This document shows positions 1 through 8,300 of a DNA stretch of 64,000 nucleotides, piece after piece. Numbering within the stretch: the first letter of the stretch is position 1; the number at the start of each line of letters is the position of its first letter. Below the pieces are notes generated by a model. The model was not told where the DNA came from, made no database searches, and saw only the letters and a list, made by a program, of their open reading frames with translations. A program made the position numbers and the translations under genes. The stretch comes from an uncultured Lachnospiraceae bacterium (GTDB lineage Bacteria > Bacillota > Clostridia > Lachnospirales > Lachnospiraceae), in contig CANRLR010000009.1 in NCBI GenBank assembly GCA_947631505.1, forward strand, positions 1 to 64,000, written 5' to 3'.

Positions 1-1056
1 GGAGAGCTGGTGAGAAGTACCGGCTTTTTAGGAGAGCAGATCGTGGATTCCGGTACCAGTCTGGCAGCTCCACAGGTAGCAGCTGTGGCATCGCTGATCT
101 GGGAAAAGGATCTGAGTATGTCGGCTGATTTTGTGCGGGCTCTGCTGAAAGAAAGTGCGAATGCCTATGGGGAACAGGAAGCCTATGGAAACGGTCTGGT
201 GGATGCCGAATATGCATTGAAGAATTATAAATCTTTTCAGAAGAAGTATAAAGAAAAGGCAGGGAAAGCAGCACTGGAGGAAAATGAGGAAGCAGTGCTG
301 AGCTTTGAGGAAACGGGCTGTGTGAAGGGGAGCTGGACGGTGGATACCCATGCAGGAATGGTGCCATCAACAAATAAAAATGTGCAGAAGGGAGCGAGAT
401 TTCCGGATAAAAAAGATGGCTATACAATTAATGCACCGGCAAAGTATTATGTTTTTGCCGGAATGAAAAATAATCCTTGGTGGCATGGGTTTTTTCGTCA
501 TGGTGCAACTCCGGTTAATTATGTGGCAACCTATATTTATGAAACGAGGCTGGCAAATCAAATGACAGCAGGGGGAACGGTTCAAATACCAAATGGATTA
601 TCAAAGTCATTTGCAAAATATATAAGAGAAGATATTGGTAAAATAAAATGGGATAAAGAGTTTAAAGGGGAGACTGTTACGGCAGGAAAAAAGAGGGCTT
701 TTCTCTGGGGGATGGCAATCCATAACATGACCGATGCGTATTCCCATAGTGCGTATGCTTTTATAAATAATGGCTGGCATTATTTAAACCATGATGGTGA
801 CCCAAATCCATATGCACATGATACGAGTACAAAATATGGGAATCGGTTTGCTTGTGCACAAACAGCTGTTAATTATGCAATGTCGGATTACAAAGCGAAT
901 AGGAATGGGACAGATAACGTGTTTTTTCATGCAATTTCAAATGCAAAGGATTTTGTTATGGGAGACATAAAAAGATTTGTGAGTGAGGCAGTGGGGGTTG
1001 AAGCGTCATATAATTATTGGACAATTAATTACATTCCAAATTATAATGTAAAATAA
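1..1056 (+). CDS. Subtilisin-like (S8) peptidase with C-terminal zinc-phospholipase-like domain, 5' truncated by the window
   Basis: The reading frame is open from base 1, so the N-terminal part lies outside the window; the GTG at 10 is probably internal. The first ~75 residues hold the S8 catalytic-serine block GTSLAAPQVAAV and the following helix, the usual end of a subtilase domain. After a charged linker comes a ~230-residue domain with GMAIHNMTDAYSHS, which matches the HxxxDxxxH metal-binding helix of the zinc-dependent phospholipase C / S1-P1 nuclease fold (also DUF6765-like proteins). A further His/Asp-rich stretch (HDGDPNPYAHDTS) could supply more ligands. Family placement of the second domain is inference from motif shape. 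The gene ends 11 nt before the first BspA-like gene and may be co-transcribed with it. Confidence 0.75.
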   Translation, partial: GELVRSTGFLGEQIVDSGTSLAAPQVAAVASLIWEKDLSMSADFVRALLKESANAYGEQEAYGNGLVDAEYALKNYKSFQKKYKEKAGKAALEENEEAVLSFEETGCVKGSWTVDTHAGMVPSTNKNVQKGARFPDKKDGYTINAPAKYYVFAGMKNNPWWHGFFRHGATPVNYVATYIYETRLANQMTAGGTVQIPNGLSKSFAKYIREDIGKIKWDKEFKGETVTAGKKRAFLWGMAIHNMTDAYSHSAYAFINNGWHYLNHDGDPNPYAHDTSTKYGNRFACAQTAVNYAMSDYKANRNGTDNVFFHAISNAKDFVMGDIKRFVSEAVGVEASYNYWTINYIPNYNVK

Positions 1057-2287
1057 AGGAGAAATTTATGCGAAAAAGAATAATAATGATGTTACTATTA
1101 GCAGCGTTCATTGTTTCAAGAGAAAAAATTGATAATCAAGTAGCATTTGTTTCCGCAAGAACATTTCTGGAACAGGGGACACAGGATAATGGAATTGGTT
1201 TGGTTACCAAAGAAAATGTGGATATAGCTGGACGACACTATGAGTTTGTTCAATATTATCGGGATATTGAACAAAAGAAAATTCGTCTAATGTCATTAAA
1301 AACAAAGGAAGATACCTTAATTATTCCGTCCGCAATTGATGGTGAGCCTGTTGAAGAAGTGGGTATGAGTATTTATGAATTCGGAGATAATAAAGAACCT
1401 TTCCTGCCATGGCAGCTTAATAAACAGCAAGTTTTAAAAAAAATTATTATTTCGGAAGGGATAAAAAGAATAGTGATGGATGCTTTTTGCGAAACGGAAG
1501 CTGATTGTATTGAACTACCGAAAAGTCTGAAAAATATAGGAGAGGACAGCATCCATTCTCTTTGCTTTTACAATAGTAAGATCCGTCATGTAATTATAAA
1601 AGGAAGCAAGACCAATATCAGCGGTTATGTGTTTTTGGATTCGGGTCTAAAAAAGATATCGTTACCGAAAAACTATCAGGGGAAAATAGGAAGTGATGCT
1701 TTTGAAAATTCAAAGCTGGAGGAATTCAAGTGGCCCGCCTATAAAAGTGGTGCAACAACCAAAGTAGATTCCGGTGTTTTTAAGAATTGTAAGAATTTAA
1801 AGAAAGTCACGTTCCCGAAAAACCAGAAACACATCTATATTCCAAACTCGTGTTTTTATGGCTGTAAAAAGTTAAAGAAACTGACATTTCCCGCCTCTAC
1901 GAAAAAAGTCACCTATGACTGGACCCCTTATGCAGACAATTATAAAATGGGACCGGGGACCTTAGTGTTCAAAGGAAAAAAGACAGCAGTAGCAGGTGTA
2001 AAATACGAATACAACAAAAAGCGGAAATGGAAAGTGCTAACTGTGGGAAAGATAATTGCTCCCAAGAACTCTAAGGCACTGGCATATGCGAAAAAAGCAA
2101 AAAGGGTGAAGTGGTTTGCGAAAAGAATAAAAACGGATATAAAAAGGTACACGGGACCCGAGGTGAACTATGTGGATGAGGAATATAACCCCGATTATGT
2201 CAAACTGGCAAAAATGAAGTATTCCATTTTGAAAAAATAGATCACACATACGGGGAGAAAAAGGACAGACATGGATGTTCCTGTCAT
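1033..2287. repeat. Tandem duplication, unit A
   Basis: Unit A starts with the 23-base block ATTCCAAATTATAATGTAAA+ATA (1033-1055, end of the peptidase gene) and contains LRR copy A. It pairs with unit B at 2288-~3545. Bases 1585-2240 are identical to 2858-3513 by eye (656 bp, offset 1273); the 5' parts have diverged and differ by small indels (offset 1255 at the left end). Confidence 0.8.
1068..2240 (+). CDS. Exported BspA/LRR_5-type protein, tandem copy A
   Basis: 390 aa. The N-terminus (MRKRIIMMLLLAAFIV) is a short basic plus hydrophobic export signal. Residues ~40-110 form a strand-rich module (VDIAGRHYEFVQY...) shared with two later genes here. From ~150 the protein has leucine-rich repeats of the BspA/LRR_5 type, with CIELPKSLKNIGEDS and CKNLKKVTFPKN patterns. 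The C-terminus is very basic (KKAKRVKWFAKRIKTDIKR). The RBS AAAGGAGA precedes the ATG. Such proteins are usually surface adhesins or matrix-binding proteins; no specific ligand can be read. The 3' half is base-identical to the next gene. It follows the S8 peptidase by 11 nt. Confidence 0.75.
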   Translation: MRKRIIMMLLLAAFIVSREKIDNQVAFVSARTFLEQGTQDNGIGLVTKENVDIAGRHYEFVQYYRDIEQKKIRLMSLKTKEDTLIIPSAIDGEPVEEVGMSIYEFGDNKEPFLPWQLNKQQVLKKIIISEGIKRIVMDAFCETEADCIELPKSLKNIGEDSIHSLCFYNSKIRHVIIKGSKTNISGYVFLDSGLKKISLPKNYQGKIGSDAFENSKLEEFKWPAYKSGATTKVDSGVFKNCKNLKKVTFPKNQKHIYIPNSCFYGCKKLKKLTFPASTKKVTYDWTPYADNYKMGPGTLVFKGKKTAVAGVKYEYNKKRKWKVLTVGKIIAPKNSKALAYAKKAKRVKWFAKRIKTDIKRYTGPEVNYVDEEYNPDYVKLAKMKYSILKK

Positions 2288-3545
2288 ATTCCAAATTATA
2301 ATGTAAAATAGGAGGGGAAGTTATGGGAAAGAACATATTAAGGGTATTCGTTATATCGTCAATACTCATTTTTGCTTACTGTATAGAAAAGCCGCTGATT
2401 GTTTCAGCAAAAATTTTAGTTCCCCCAAATTATGGAGAACAGGATGCCGGGACAGAAATAATAGAAAAGGAAAATATTGATATAGACGGATATCATTATG
2501 AGTACATTAAATATTGCCGGGATACGAAAAAGAAAAAAATTCGCATTATGTCCCTAAAGACCAAAGAAGATGTTTTGGTTATTCCGGCAAAAATTTGTGG
2601 GGAACCAGTTGTTGAAGTAGGAATGGAATTAGGGGAAGGAAGTAGTACACATTTTGCTGGTACGCTCTTTACGTATAATCCTTGGCAACTAAATGAACAA
2701 CAGATATTAAAAAAAATAGTAGTATCAGAAGGAATTCAGCAAATTGTATGTGATGGATTTACAAATACATCTGCAGAATATATTCAGCTACCAAAAAGTC
2801 TGAAAAATATAGGAGAGGACAGCATCCATTCTCTTTGTTTTTGCGATAGTAAGATCAGTCATGTAATTATAAAAGGAAGCAAGACCAATATCAGCGGTTA
2901 TGTGTTTTTGGATTCGGGTCTAAAAAAGATATCGTTACCGAAAAACTATCAGGGGAAAATAGGAAGTGATGCTTTTGAAAATTCAAAGCTGGAGGAATTC
3001 AAGTGGCCCGCCTATAAAAGTGGTGCAACAACCAAAGTAGATTCCGGTGTTTTTAAGAATTGTAAGAATTTAAAGAAAGTCACGTTCCCGAAAAACCAGA
3101 AACACATCTATATTCCAAACTCGTGTTTTTATGGCTGTAAAAAGTTAAAGAAACTGACATTTCCCGCCTCTACGAAAAAAGTCACCTATGACTGGACCCC
3201 TTATGCAGACAATTATAAAATGGGACCGGGGACCTTAGTGTTCAAAGGAAAAAAGACAGCAGTAGCAGGTGTAAAATACGAATACAACAAAAAGCGGAAA
3301 TGGAAAGTGCTAACTGTGGGAAAGATAATTGCTCCCAAGAACTCTAAGGCACTGGCATATGCGAAAAAAGCAAAAAGGGTGAAGTGGTTTGCGAAAAGAA
3401 TAAAAACGGATATAAAAAGGTACACGGGACCCGAGGTGAACTATGTGGATGAGGAATATAACCCCGATTATGTCAAACTGGCAAAAATGAAGTATTCCAT
3501 TTTGAAAAAATAGATTACACATACGGGAGAGGAAAAGGACAGATA
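2288..3545. repeat. Tandem duplication, unit B
   Basis: Second copy of the unit described at 1033-2287. It begins with the duplicated tail of the S8 peptidase gene, now untranslated leader, and ends in a diverged copy of the ~35 bases after the first LRR gene's stop (TAGATYACACATACGGG...GGACAGAYATGGAT). In unit B that tail supplies the ATG of the next gene at 3545. Confidence 0.75.
2323..3513 (+). CDS. Exported BspA/LRR_5-type protein, tandem copy B
   Basis: 396 aa, paralogue of the preceding gene. The signal-like N-terminus (MGKNILRVFVISSILIFAYC) and first ~150 residues differ clearly from copy A, while everything from about residue 180 to the stop is identical in protein and DNA (2858-3513 equals 1585-2240). 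RBS GGAGGGG is 6 nt before the ATG. The 23 bases just upstream (2288-2310) repeat the last codons of the S8 peptidase gene (1033-1055), so the duplicated unit included that gene's tail. Role as for copy A: probably a surface or secreted LRR protein of unknown ligand. Confidence 0.75.
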   Translation: MGKNILRVFVISSILIFAYCIEKPLIVSAKILVPPNYGEQDAGTEIIEKENIDIDGYHYEYIKYCRDTKKKKIRIMSLKTKEDVLVIPAKICGEPVVEVGMELGEGSSTHFAGTLFTYNPWQLNEQQILKKIVVSEGIQQIVCDGFTNTSAEYIQLPKSLKNIGEDSIHSLCFCDSKISHVIIKGSKTNISGYVFLDSGLKKISLPKNYQGKIGSDAFENSKLEEFKWPAYKSGATTKVDSGVFKNCKNLKKVTFPKNQKHIYIPNSCFYGCKKLKKLTFPASTKKVTYDWTPYADNYKMGPGTLVFKGKKTAVAGVKYEYNKKRKWKVLTVGKIIAPKNSKALAYAKKAKRVKWFAKRIKTDIKRYTGPEVNYVDEEYNPDYVKLAKMKYSILKK

Positions 3546-4315
3546 TGGATTTTAAAAGCAAAATTCTGATTGTGGTATATGTTTGTTTCCTTGGATTAAT
3601 TTTAGTTTTAGGTATTGTGATTTGTTTAGCAAAGAACAGGGGGATGTCGTCTTCTGATGTACATTCTCTTCAGAAGTTAAATTCACAAGAAACGGATGTT
3701 TTGATAGATGAAGATCAAACGCATGGATATGTTCATGGAGTTTGGGGATTTGGACAGAATCTATCCGCACGCTCCCATCTTCTAGAACAGGAACCGGGGT
3801 GCGGAGTCAGATTTGGAACCGATAAAAATAAAAAAATTAAGGTGCTGACCTTTGGAAAACTGGCACGGGTGATGGAGCAGGAGAGAGATACCTGTGAGGA
3901 AGATAGTTATGAGAATATGTTTTCATTGTATCCTTCATTAGAAAAAATTGAGGTTGAGAAAGGAAATTCTTATCTTAAATCTGAACAGGGAATCTTGTAT
4001 GAGATTGAGCCAAATAGTGGCAGTATTCGCAGTCTGTATGCCTGTATTCTTAAGAAGAAAGGAAAAGTTGAAATTGCAGAAGGTACTCGTTCTTTGCAAG
4101 AGGGTGCATTTTACGGATGTAATGAAATTACGGCAGTTATTATCCCTAAGACGGTAGAGGAAATTTATCCGGGGGCATTAGAAGAAATGAATGGATGTTC
4201 AGAATTTGTGGTGGATGAGGCAAATAAAAATTTTTGTTCTGTGGATGGAATCTTGTATACAAAAGACAGGGGAAAAATAGTTGCCTGTCCGGCGGGGAAA
4301 AAGAAAGCGGATTGA
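3545..4315 (+). CDS. Membrane-anchored BspA/LRR_5-type protein, apparently short
   Basis: 256 aa. Residues ~6-29 (ILIVVYVCFLGLILVLGIVICLA) form a signal anchor. Two BspA-type repeat cores are visible: SLEKIEVEKGNSYLKSEQGILY at ~130 and EFVVDEANKNFCSVDGILY near the end. The protein stops directly after KIVACPAGKKKAD, a point where BspA repeats normally continue, so it may be a truncated copy. The ATG lies in the region duplicated from unit A, with RBS-like GGGAGAGGAAAAGG. The next gene starts 13 nt downstream. Function unknown beyond an LRR surface role. Confidence 0.65.
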   Translation: MDFKSKILIVVYVCFLGLILVLGIVICLAKNRGMSSSDVHSLQKLNSQETDVLIDEDQTHGYVHGVWGFGQNLSARSHLLEQEPGCGVRFGTDKNKKIKVLTFGKLARVMEQERDTCEEDSYENMFSLYPSLEKIEVEKGNSYLKSEQGILYEIEPNSGSIRSLYACILKKKGKVEIAEGTRSLQEGAFYGCNEITAVIIPKTVEEIYPGALEEMNGCSEFVVDEANKNFCSVDGILYTKDRGKIVACPAGKKKAD

Positions 4316-4328
4316 GGGGGAGATTTGT

Positions 4329-5027
4329 GTGAAGATAAGAAGATTATTTGTTTTGGCGTGTTTGTTTATTATAATATGTGTTGAGGCATGGGTACTTATT
4401 TATGGTTTAACTCCAAAATATCAAGACATTCAGTCCAAACTGGAAGAAGTTGAAATCAATAATTCTCAGGAAACATTATTAAGTTTTGAGAATATTTCAG
4501 TTCATGGAAGAGACTATTCAAAATTAATCTGTTCGATTAAAAATGGAAAAGCACGGATTATCAGTTTGAAATCAAACGAGGATACGCTGTGGATTCCAAG
4601 TTCATTGGGACGGTATCCGGTCTCGGTTATTGGCGGGGACTGGACGGAGCTTCCTGATGCAGTGGAGTATGCCAAGAAAAACCAGAAAACTCCGAAACTA
4701 GGAGTATTGGCATGGATGGAAAATGAGCAGACAAAGTATGAAAAAGTTGTGATTGAGGAGGGGATTCATACGGTATTTGCAGAATCCTTTTATGGTATTA
4801 AAACAGAGTGTTTGGAACTTCCCAAATCTATGTTGTTACTGGGGGCACTCTCTTTTGCCGAGTCCGATATAGATAAGGTGATTTCCAGAAATCCCGATAT
4901 GTACAGTGAGTGGGGGGCATTCCTCAATACGGAATATCAGAACAAATTTCCATGGACCTCACCGGAGAACCTTGGTGATTCCATTTTTGCAGATTCAAAT
5001 GATAGGATTACGTACTTTCAAAAATAG
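4329..5027 (+). CDS. Membrane-anchored paralogue of the LRR proteins' N-terminal module
   Basis: 232 aa from the GTG at 4329, chosen because GAGGGGGAGA lies 6-15 nt upstream; an upstream ATG at 4281 would sit inside the preceding gene. Residues ~5-25 (LFVLACLFIIICVEAWVLIYG) form a signal anchor. ENISVHGRDYSKLICS...ISLKSNEDTLWIPSSL aligns with ENVDIAGRHYEFVQYY...MSLKTKEDTLIIPSAI of the two large LRR genes, and CLELPKSMLLLGALS resembles their CIELPKSLKNIGEDS. It ends early relative to them, so it looks like a shortened family member. Function unknown. Confidence 0.65.
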   Translation: MKIRRLFVLACLFIIICVEAWVLIYGLTPKYQDIQSKLEEVEINNSQETLLSFENISVHGRDYSKLICSIKNGKARIISLKSNEDTLWIPSSLGRYPVSVIGGDWTELPDAVEYAKKNQKTPKLGVLAWMENEQTKYEKVVIEEGIHTVFAESFYGIKTECLELPKSMLLLGALSFAESDIDKVISRNPDMYSEWGAFLNTEYQNKFPWTSPENLGDSIFADSNDRITYFQK

Positions 5028-5061
5028 GAGATTGACCGTTGTTCTAATCTAGTGAATAAAA

Positions 5062-5105
5062 CGCTCCTTTTCGGATATCATAGGAAGAGATATAAGAAAG
5101 GAGCG
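5062..5105 (+). promoter_or_regulatory. Hairpin that would sequester the ferredoxin RBS
   Basis: CGCTCCTTT (5062-5070) is exactly complementary to AAAGGAGCG (5097-5105), which contains the Shine-Dalgarno site of the ATG at 5112. The loop is 26 nt. In RNA the pairing would hide the RBS. Whether this is regulatory is inference. Confidence 0.4.
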
Positions 5106-5111
5106 ATTTCT

Positions 5112-5299
5112 ATGAAATCATTTGTTGATCAGGATGTATTGCTTGTGGAATGTGCGTTGGGGCATGTAATACCCTCTATGAATTTAATGATGACGGCAAA
5201 GCTGAATGTCAGGTGGATTCCGTACCACCGGAGTTAGAAGAGGATGCCAGACAATGTGCCGCTAACTGCCCAACTCAGGCAATTCAGGTTACCGAGTGA
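5112..5299 (+). pseudogene. 4Fe-4S ferredoxin, frameshifted
   Basis: The ATG at 5112 has a good RBS (AAAGGAGCG) and reads MKSFVDQD, the standard start of a small clostridial ferredoxin. The rest continues in another frame from the TGT at 5135: CIACGMCVGACNTLYEF, then an acidic stretch, then CAANCPTQAIQVTE and TGA at 5297-5299. The CxxCxxC...C and C...CP pattern of the ferredoxin fold is intact. The junction is consistent with loss of about 4 nt (a DQD-V-C codon run), so no single frame gives a full protein: the starting frame runs on to a stop at 5235-5237 without the cluster ligands. Either a real pseudogene or a sequencing/assembly slip. Confidence 0.8.
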
Positions 5300-5300
5300 G

Positions 5301-5348
5301 AAAGAAAGCGATAGAAATCGTTTTTCAATGATTTCTATCGCTTTCTTT
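5301..5348. terminator. Bidirectional intrinsic terminator
   Basis: A perfect 19-bp inverted repeat: 5301-5319 (AAAGAAAGCGATAGAAATC) and its complement at 5330-5348, with a 10-nt loop. The arms start in A-rich and end in T-rich DNA, so it can end both the plus-strand ferredoxin transcript and the converging minus-strand arabinofuranosidase transcript. Confidence 0.85.
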
Positions 5349-5374
5349 ATTGTATAGGAAAGTCCGGCATCTTA

Positions 5375-8300
5375 TTACTTATCCAGCACGACAACGGATA
5401 CAGAATTTGCCGGGAGTATCAGCTCACATCCGGTACTCTCAATGAAAAGGGTGTTTTTTACGGGAACGATTCGTTCCCATTCTTTCGTATTTACATTCGG
5501 TGTATGTACCCATTCATTATCACCAGTGAGAGTAATTAGTGTTGCCTCTTGTTTTGGTGAGAGATTCGAAAAATTCAATTTTATCTTCTTTTCAAAATTA
5601 TCGGCATTTACTAATTTTGCATAAACTTTATTCTGATCTTCTGTAACAGAATGGAATACATCTCGGTTATAGCTTTCCAATTTGCAATCCAGTGGTGCAA
5701 ATTTTTCAGAAGCATTTTCATAATAACAGGAAATGCCCTTGCCATCTTTCTTTCCAAAGTTCACAGTTACGGTATATTCTCCCGCAGGAACGGCTTCGTC
5801 GTAGCAGGCACGAAGATTTCCGGCATAGACGCTGGAAGAGTAATCACCCATTGTATAACCTTCCTTGCCGTCCTTTACTACTTTTAAACCAGTTCCATTA
5901 TTGCCGCAGCCGATACAGTACTGATGCATGGATAATTTATTTGGATTATAGTTTGTATCAGTGACACCGGTCAATCCGGTACCTACAAAAATTTCCGTAG
6001 TATCCGATAATTTTTCAATGGAAACTGTTATGGTGTAGTCATGCCATTTCGGTTCATTGATATAAAAACCGTGTTGTCCGGCTGTTGTTGTCCTTATTAT
6101 GAGACCTAAGCCAGAAACACTTGATTCCGTTTCTTCCATTCGGAACGGAAGAAGTTTTTTATCCAAAGTCTCTGCAAAATTTTGAGCAAATAACACGTTA
6201 CCGGTCTGATTATCCGTTACAGTCATCGTTTTCAGGATTGCTTCTCCCTCTGCAATAGTGACCATAACACCGCCGTGAGGAGTAAGGGAAATCTTTTCTC
6301 CATTGTGATACGTTTCATAACTTGTTTCTAACAGTGTATCACCAACATATTCAGCAAACATCTGCTGTACATAATAGTTTGGAGTACGCCATACGGATTC
6401 ATTGTCAAACCAGATACAATCTGGTGTCCAGCGGTAAGTTCCATCGGTTACTACTTTGTTAAAGAGAGGGGCGTAAGCAGCGAGACGGACAACATCCGAA
6501 TTTTTCTCAAATCCGGTCATGACCGCGGCTTCGGCAACGGCACCCGCTAAAGTGTTCTTGTCACTGGAAGCATATTCTCCCACAAATACTTTGGAAACTT
6601 GATTTTCTACTAATTTGCCGTTTTCATAAGGACGGTAATAATAGTTGTAGCGGTCTGCATTTTCCAGCAGATAGTCATTGGCACGATAGTAATGTTCGTC
6701 TACAATCGTGTTCATATAGTTTTTCTCGTGTGGATACCAGGTAACTGCCTTTTCAAAACTGGTTTCACCGTCCGTAAAGGCAACCGTAGCACCACCCTTT
6801 AAATAACCGGCTAAGAATTTCCAGCCCTGCTGATAAGCATCATCATCTGCTTGTGCTCCGGCAGTGGATAGAATGGTAAGGTCATATCCCGGGTAATTTT
6901 TTTCCATATGCTTGTCAATAGCATATTTAAACTCTTCAAAGCTTGCAAAAAATTCAGTTCCCCAGTTTTCGTTTCCGACTCCAAGATAATGAAGTCCAAA
7001 TGGTTCTTCATGTCCCATTTCTTTACGGATTGCTGCCCATTTATTGTTTTCAAAATCTGTATTGATTGCAAAATCAATTAAGTCAGTAAAGTTTGCAATA
7101 TATTTTTCCTGCAATTTGCCGCCTGCCGGATTTGCATAGTCAGAACGTGCCTGACAGAGAACACCACAGGCCATGACCGGAAGTGGTTCCGCATTTAAGT
7201 CCTCAGCAAGCTGGAAATATTCCATATAGCCAAGTCCCATGGTCATCATGTATCCCCACACATTAAAATTTTCTTTTCGTGTGGCAACATCCCCGATAGA
7301 ATCTTTCCAATCATATACGTTGTCCCAAATAAAGGATCCTTCAGAAATACAGCCCCCCGGGAAACGAAGGAAAGACGGATGTAAATCTGCCAATGCTTCC
7401 ACTAAGTCTTTACGAAGACGGTAGTTGGAATTGCCGGTATAGTTCTTATGGGCACTTGGAGAGGAAGCTTCCTCTTTGGAACCCCATACATTTTTTGGCA
7501 TAAGTGATACCATATCAATTAAAACATCCCCTGTAAAGGAAAGACAGATCTGTCCCATGACGTCTTTCGCTGCGGTCAGTACATCTGCAGAATATTTTTT
7601 CCAGATTCCATTTCCTTCTACCGTGATAACGGCCGTATTACTTACTGTATTTTCTTCTCCATCTAATAATGTTATATCAATGGCGGCCCCGTTATCTGCC
7701 TTTGCCCAAATTGTAAATTCGTATTCCCCGCCGGCAGTAAATTTCATAGAAAAATCCAAATTGTTATCACAGAATCCGCGGTTATATAATCTGGTACCGT
7801 CGGGAACCGTTATATAATAAGCATTGGCATCGGAATCAGTCAAATGAAAATGTTCATTGAGACCTCCTTCATTTTCAGGAGTGACTTTTTCTAAATCACC
7901 AAACCAAAAGCGGAGAGGATTATGGTTACGTCCCTCTGATTTTCCGTTCTCCCCACTGCGGGAATCATATATTTTGTAGGTAAAATCTTCAAAAGAACGG
8001 TTTTGAATCATTTCGGCATAAATGCCACCATCAGCAGCATTATTAATATCTTCATAAAAAAGGCCGTATAAAGTTCTGCTGATATCAAGAACCTTTTTAT
8101 CACCATGGATAGTAAGCTCATATGGTGCTATGGAAGATGGTACGACCGTTGCATGAAATTCTTTTTGAAGCGCTGTGTTTCCGCATGAAATTTTTGCGAG
8201 TAAAGTAATACCCACAGGTTGTTCTTTTGGTGTGACTTTTCCTGTTGAAGTGATCACTTCCGGGCGGTCACAAGTCCATTCTACCGTCACTTTTCCTTCC

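Noticed and set aside
1940-2152. Minus-strand ORF repeated identically at 3213-3425
   Set aside because: Antisense shadow of the identical LRR 3' halves; the repetition only reflects the DNA duplication. No RBS or coding character.
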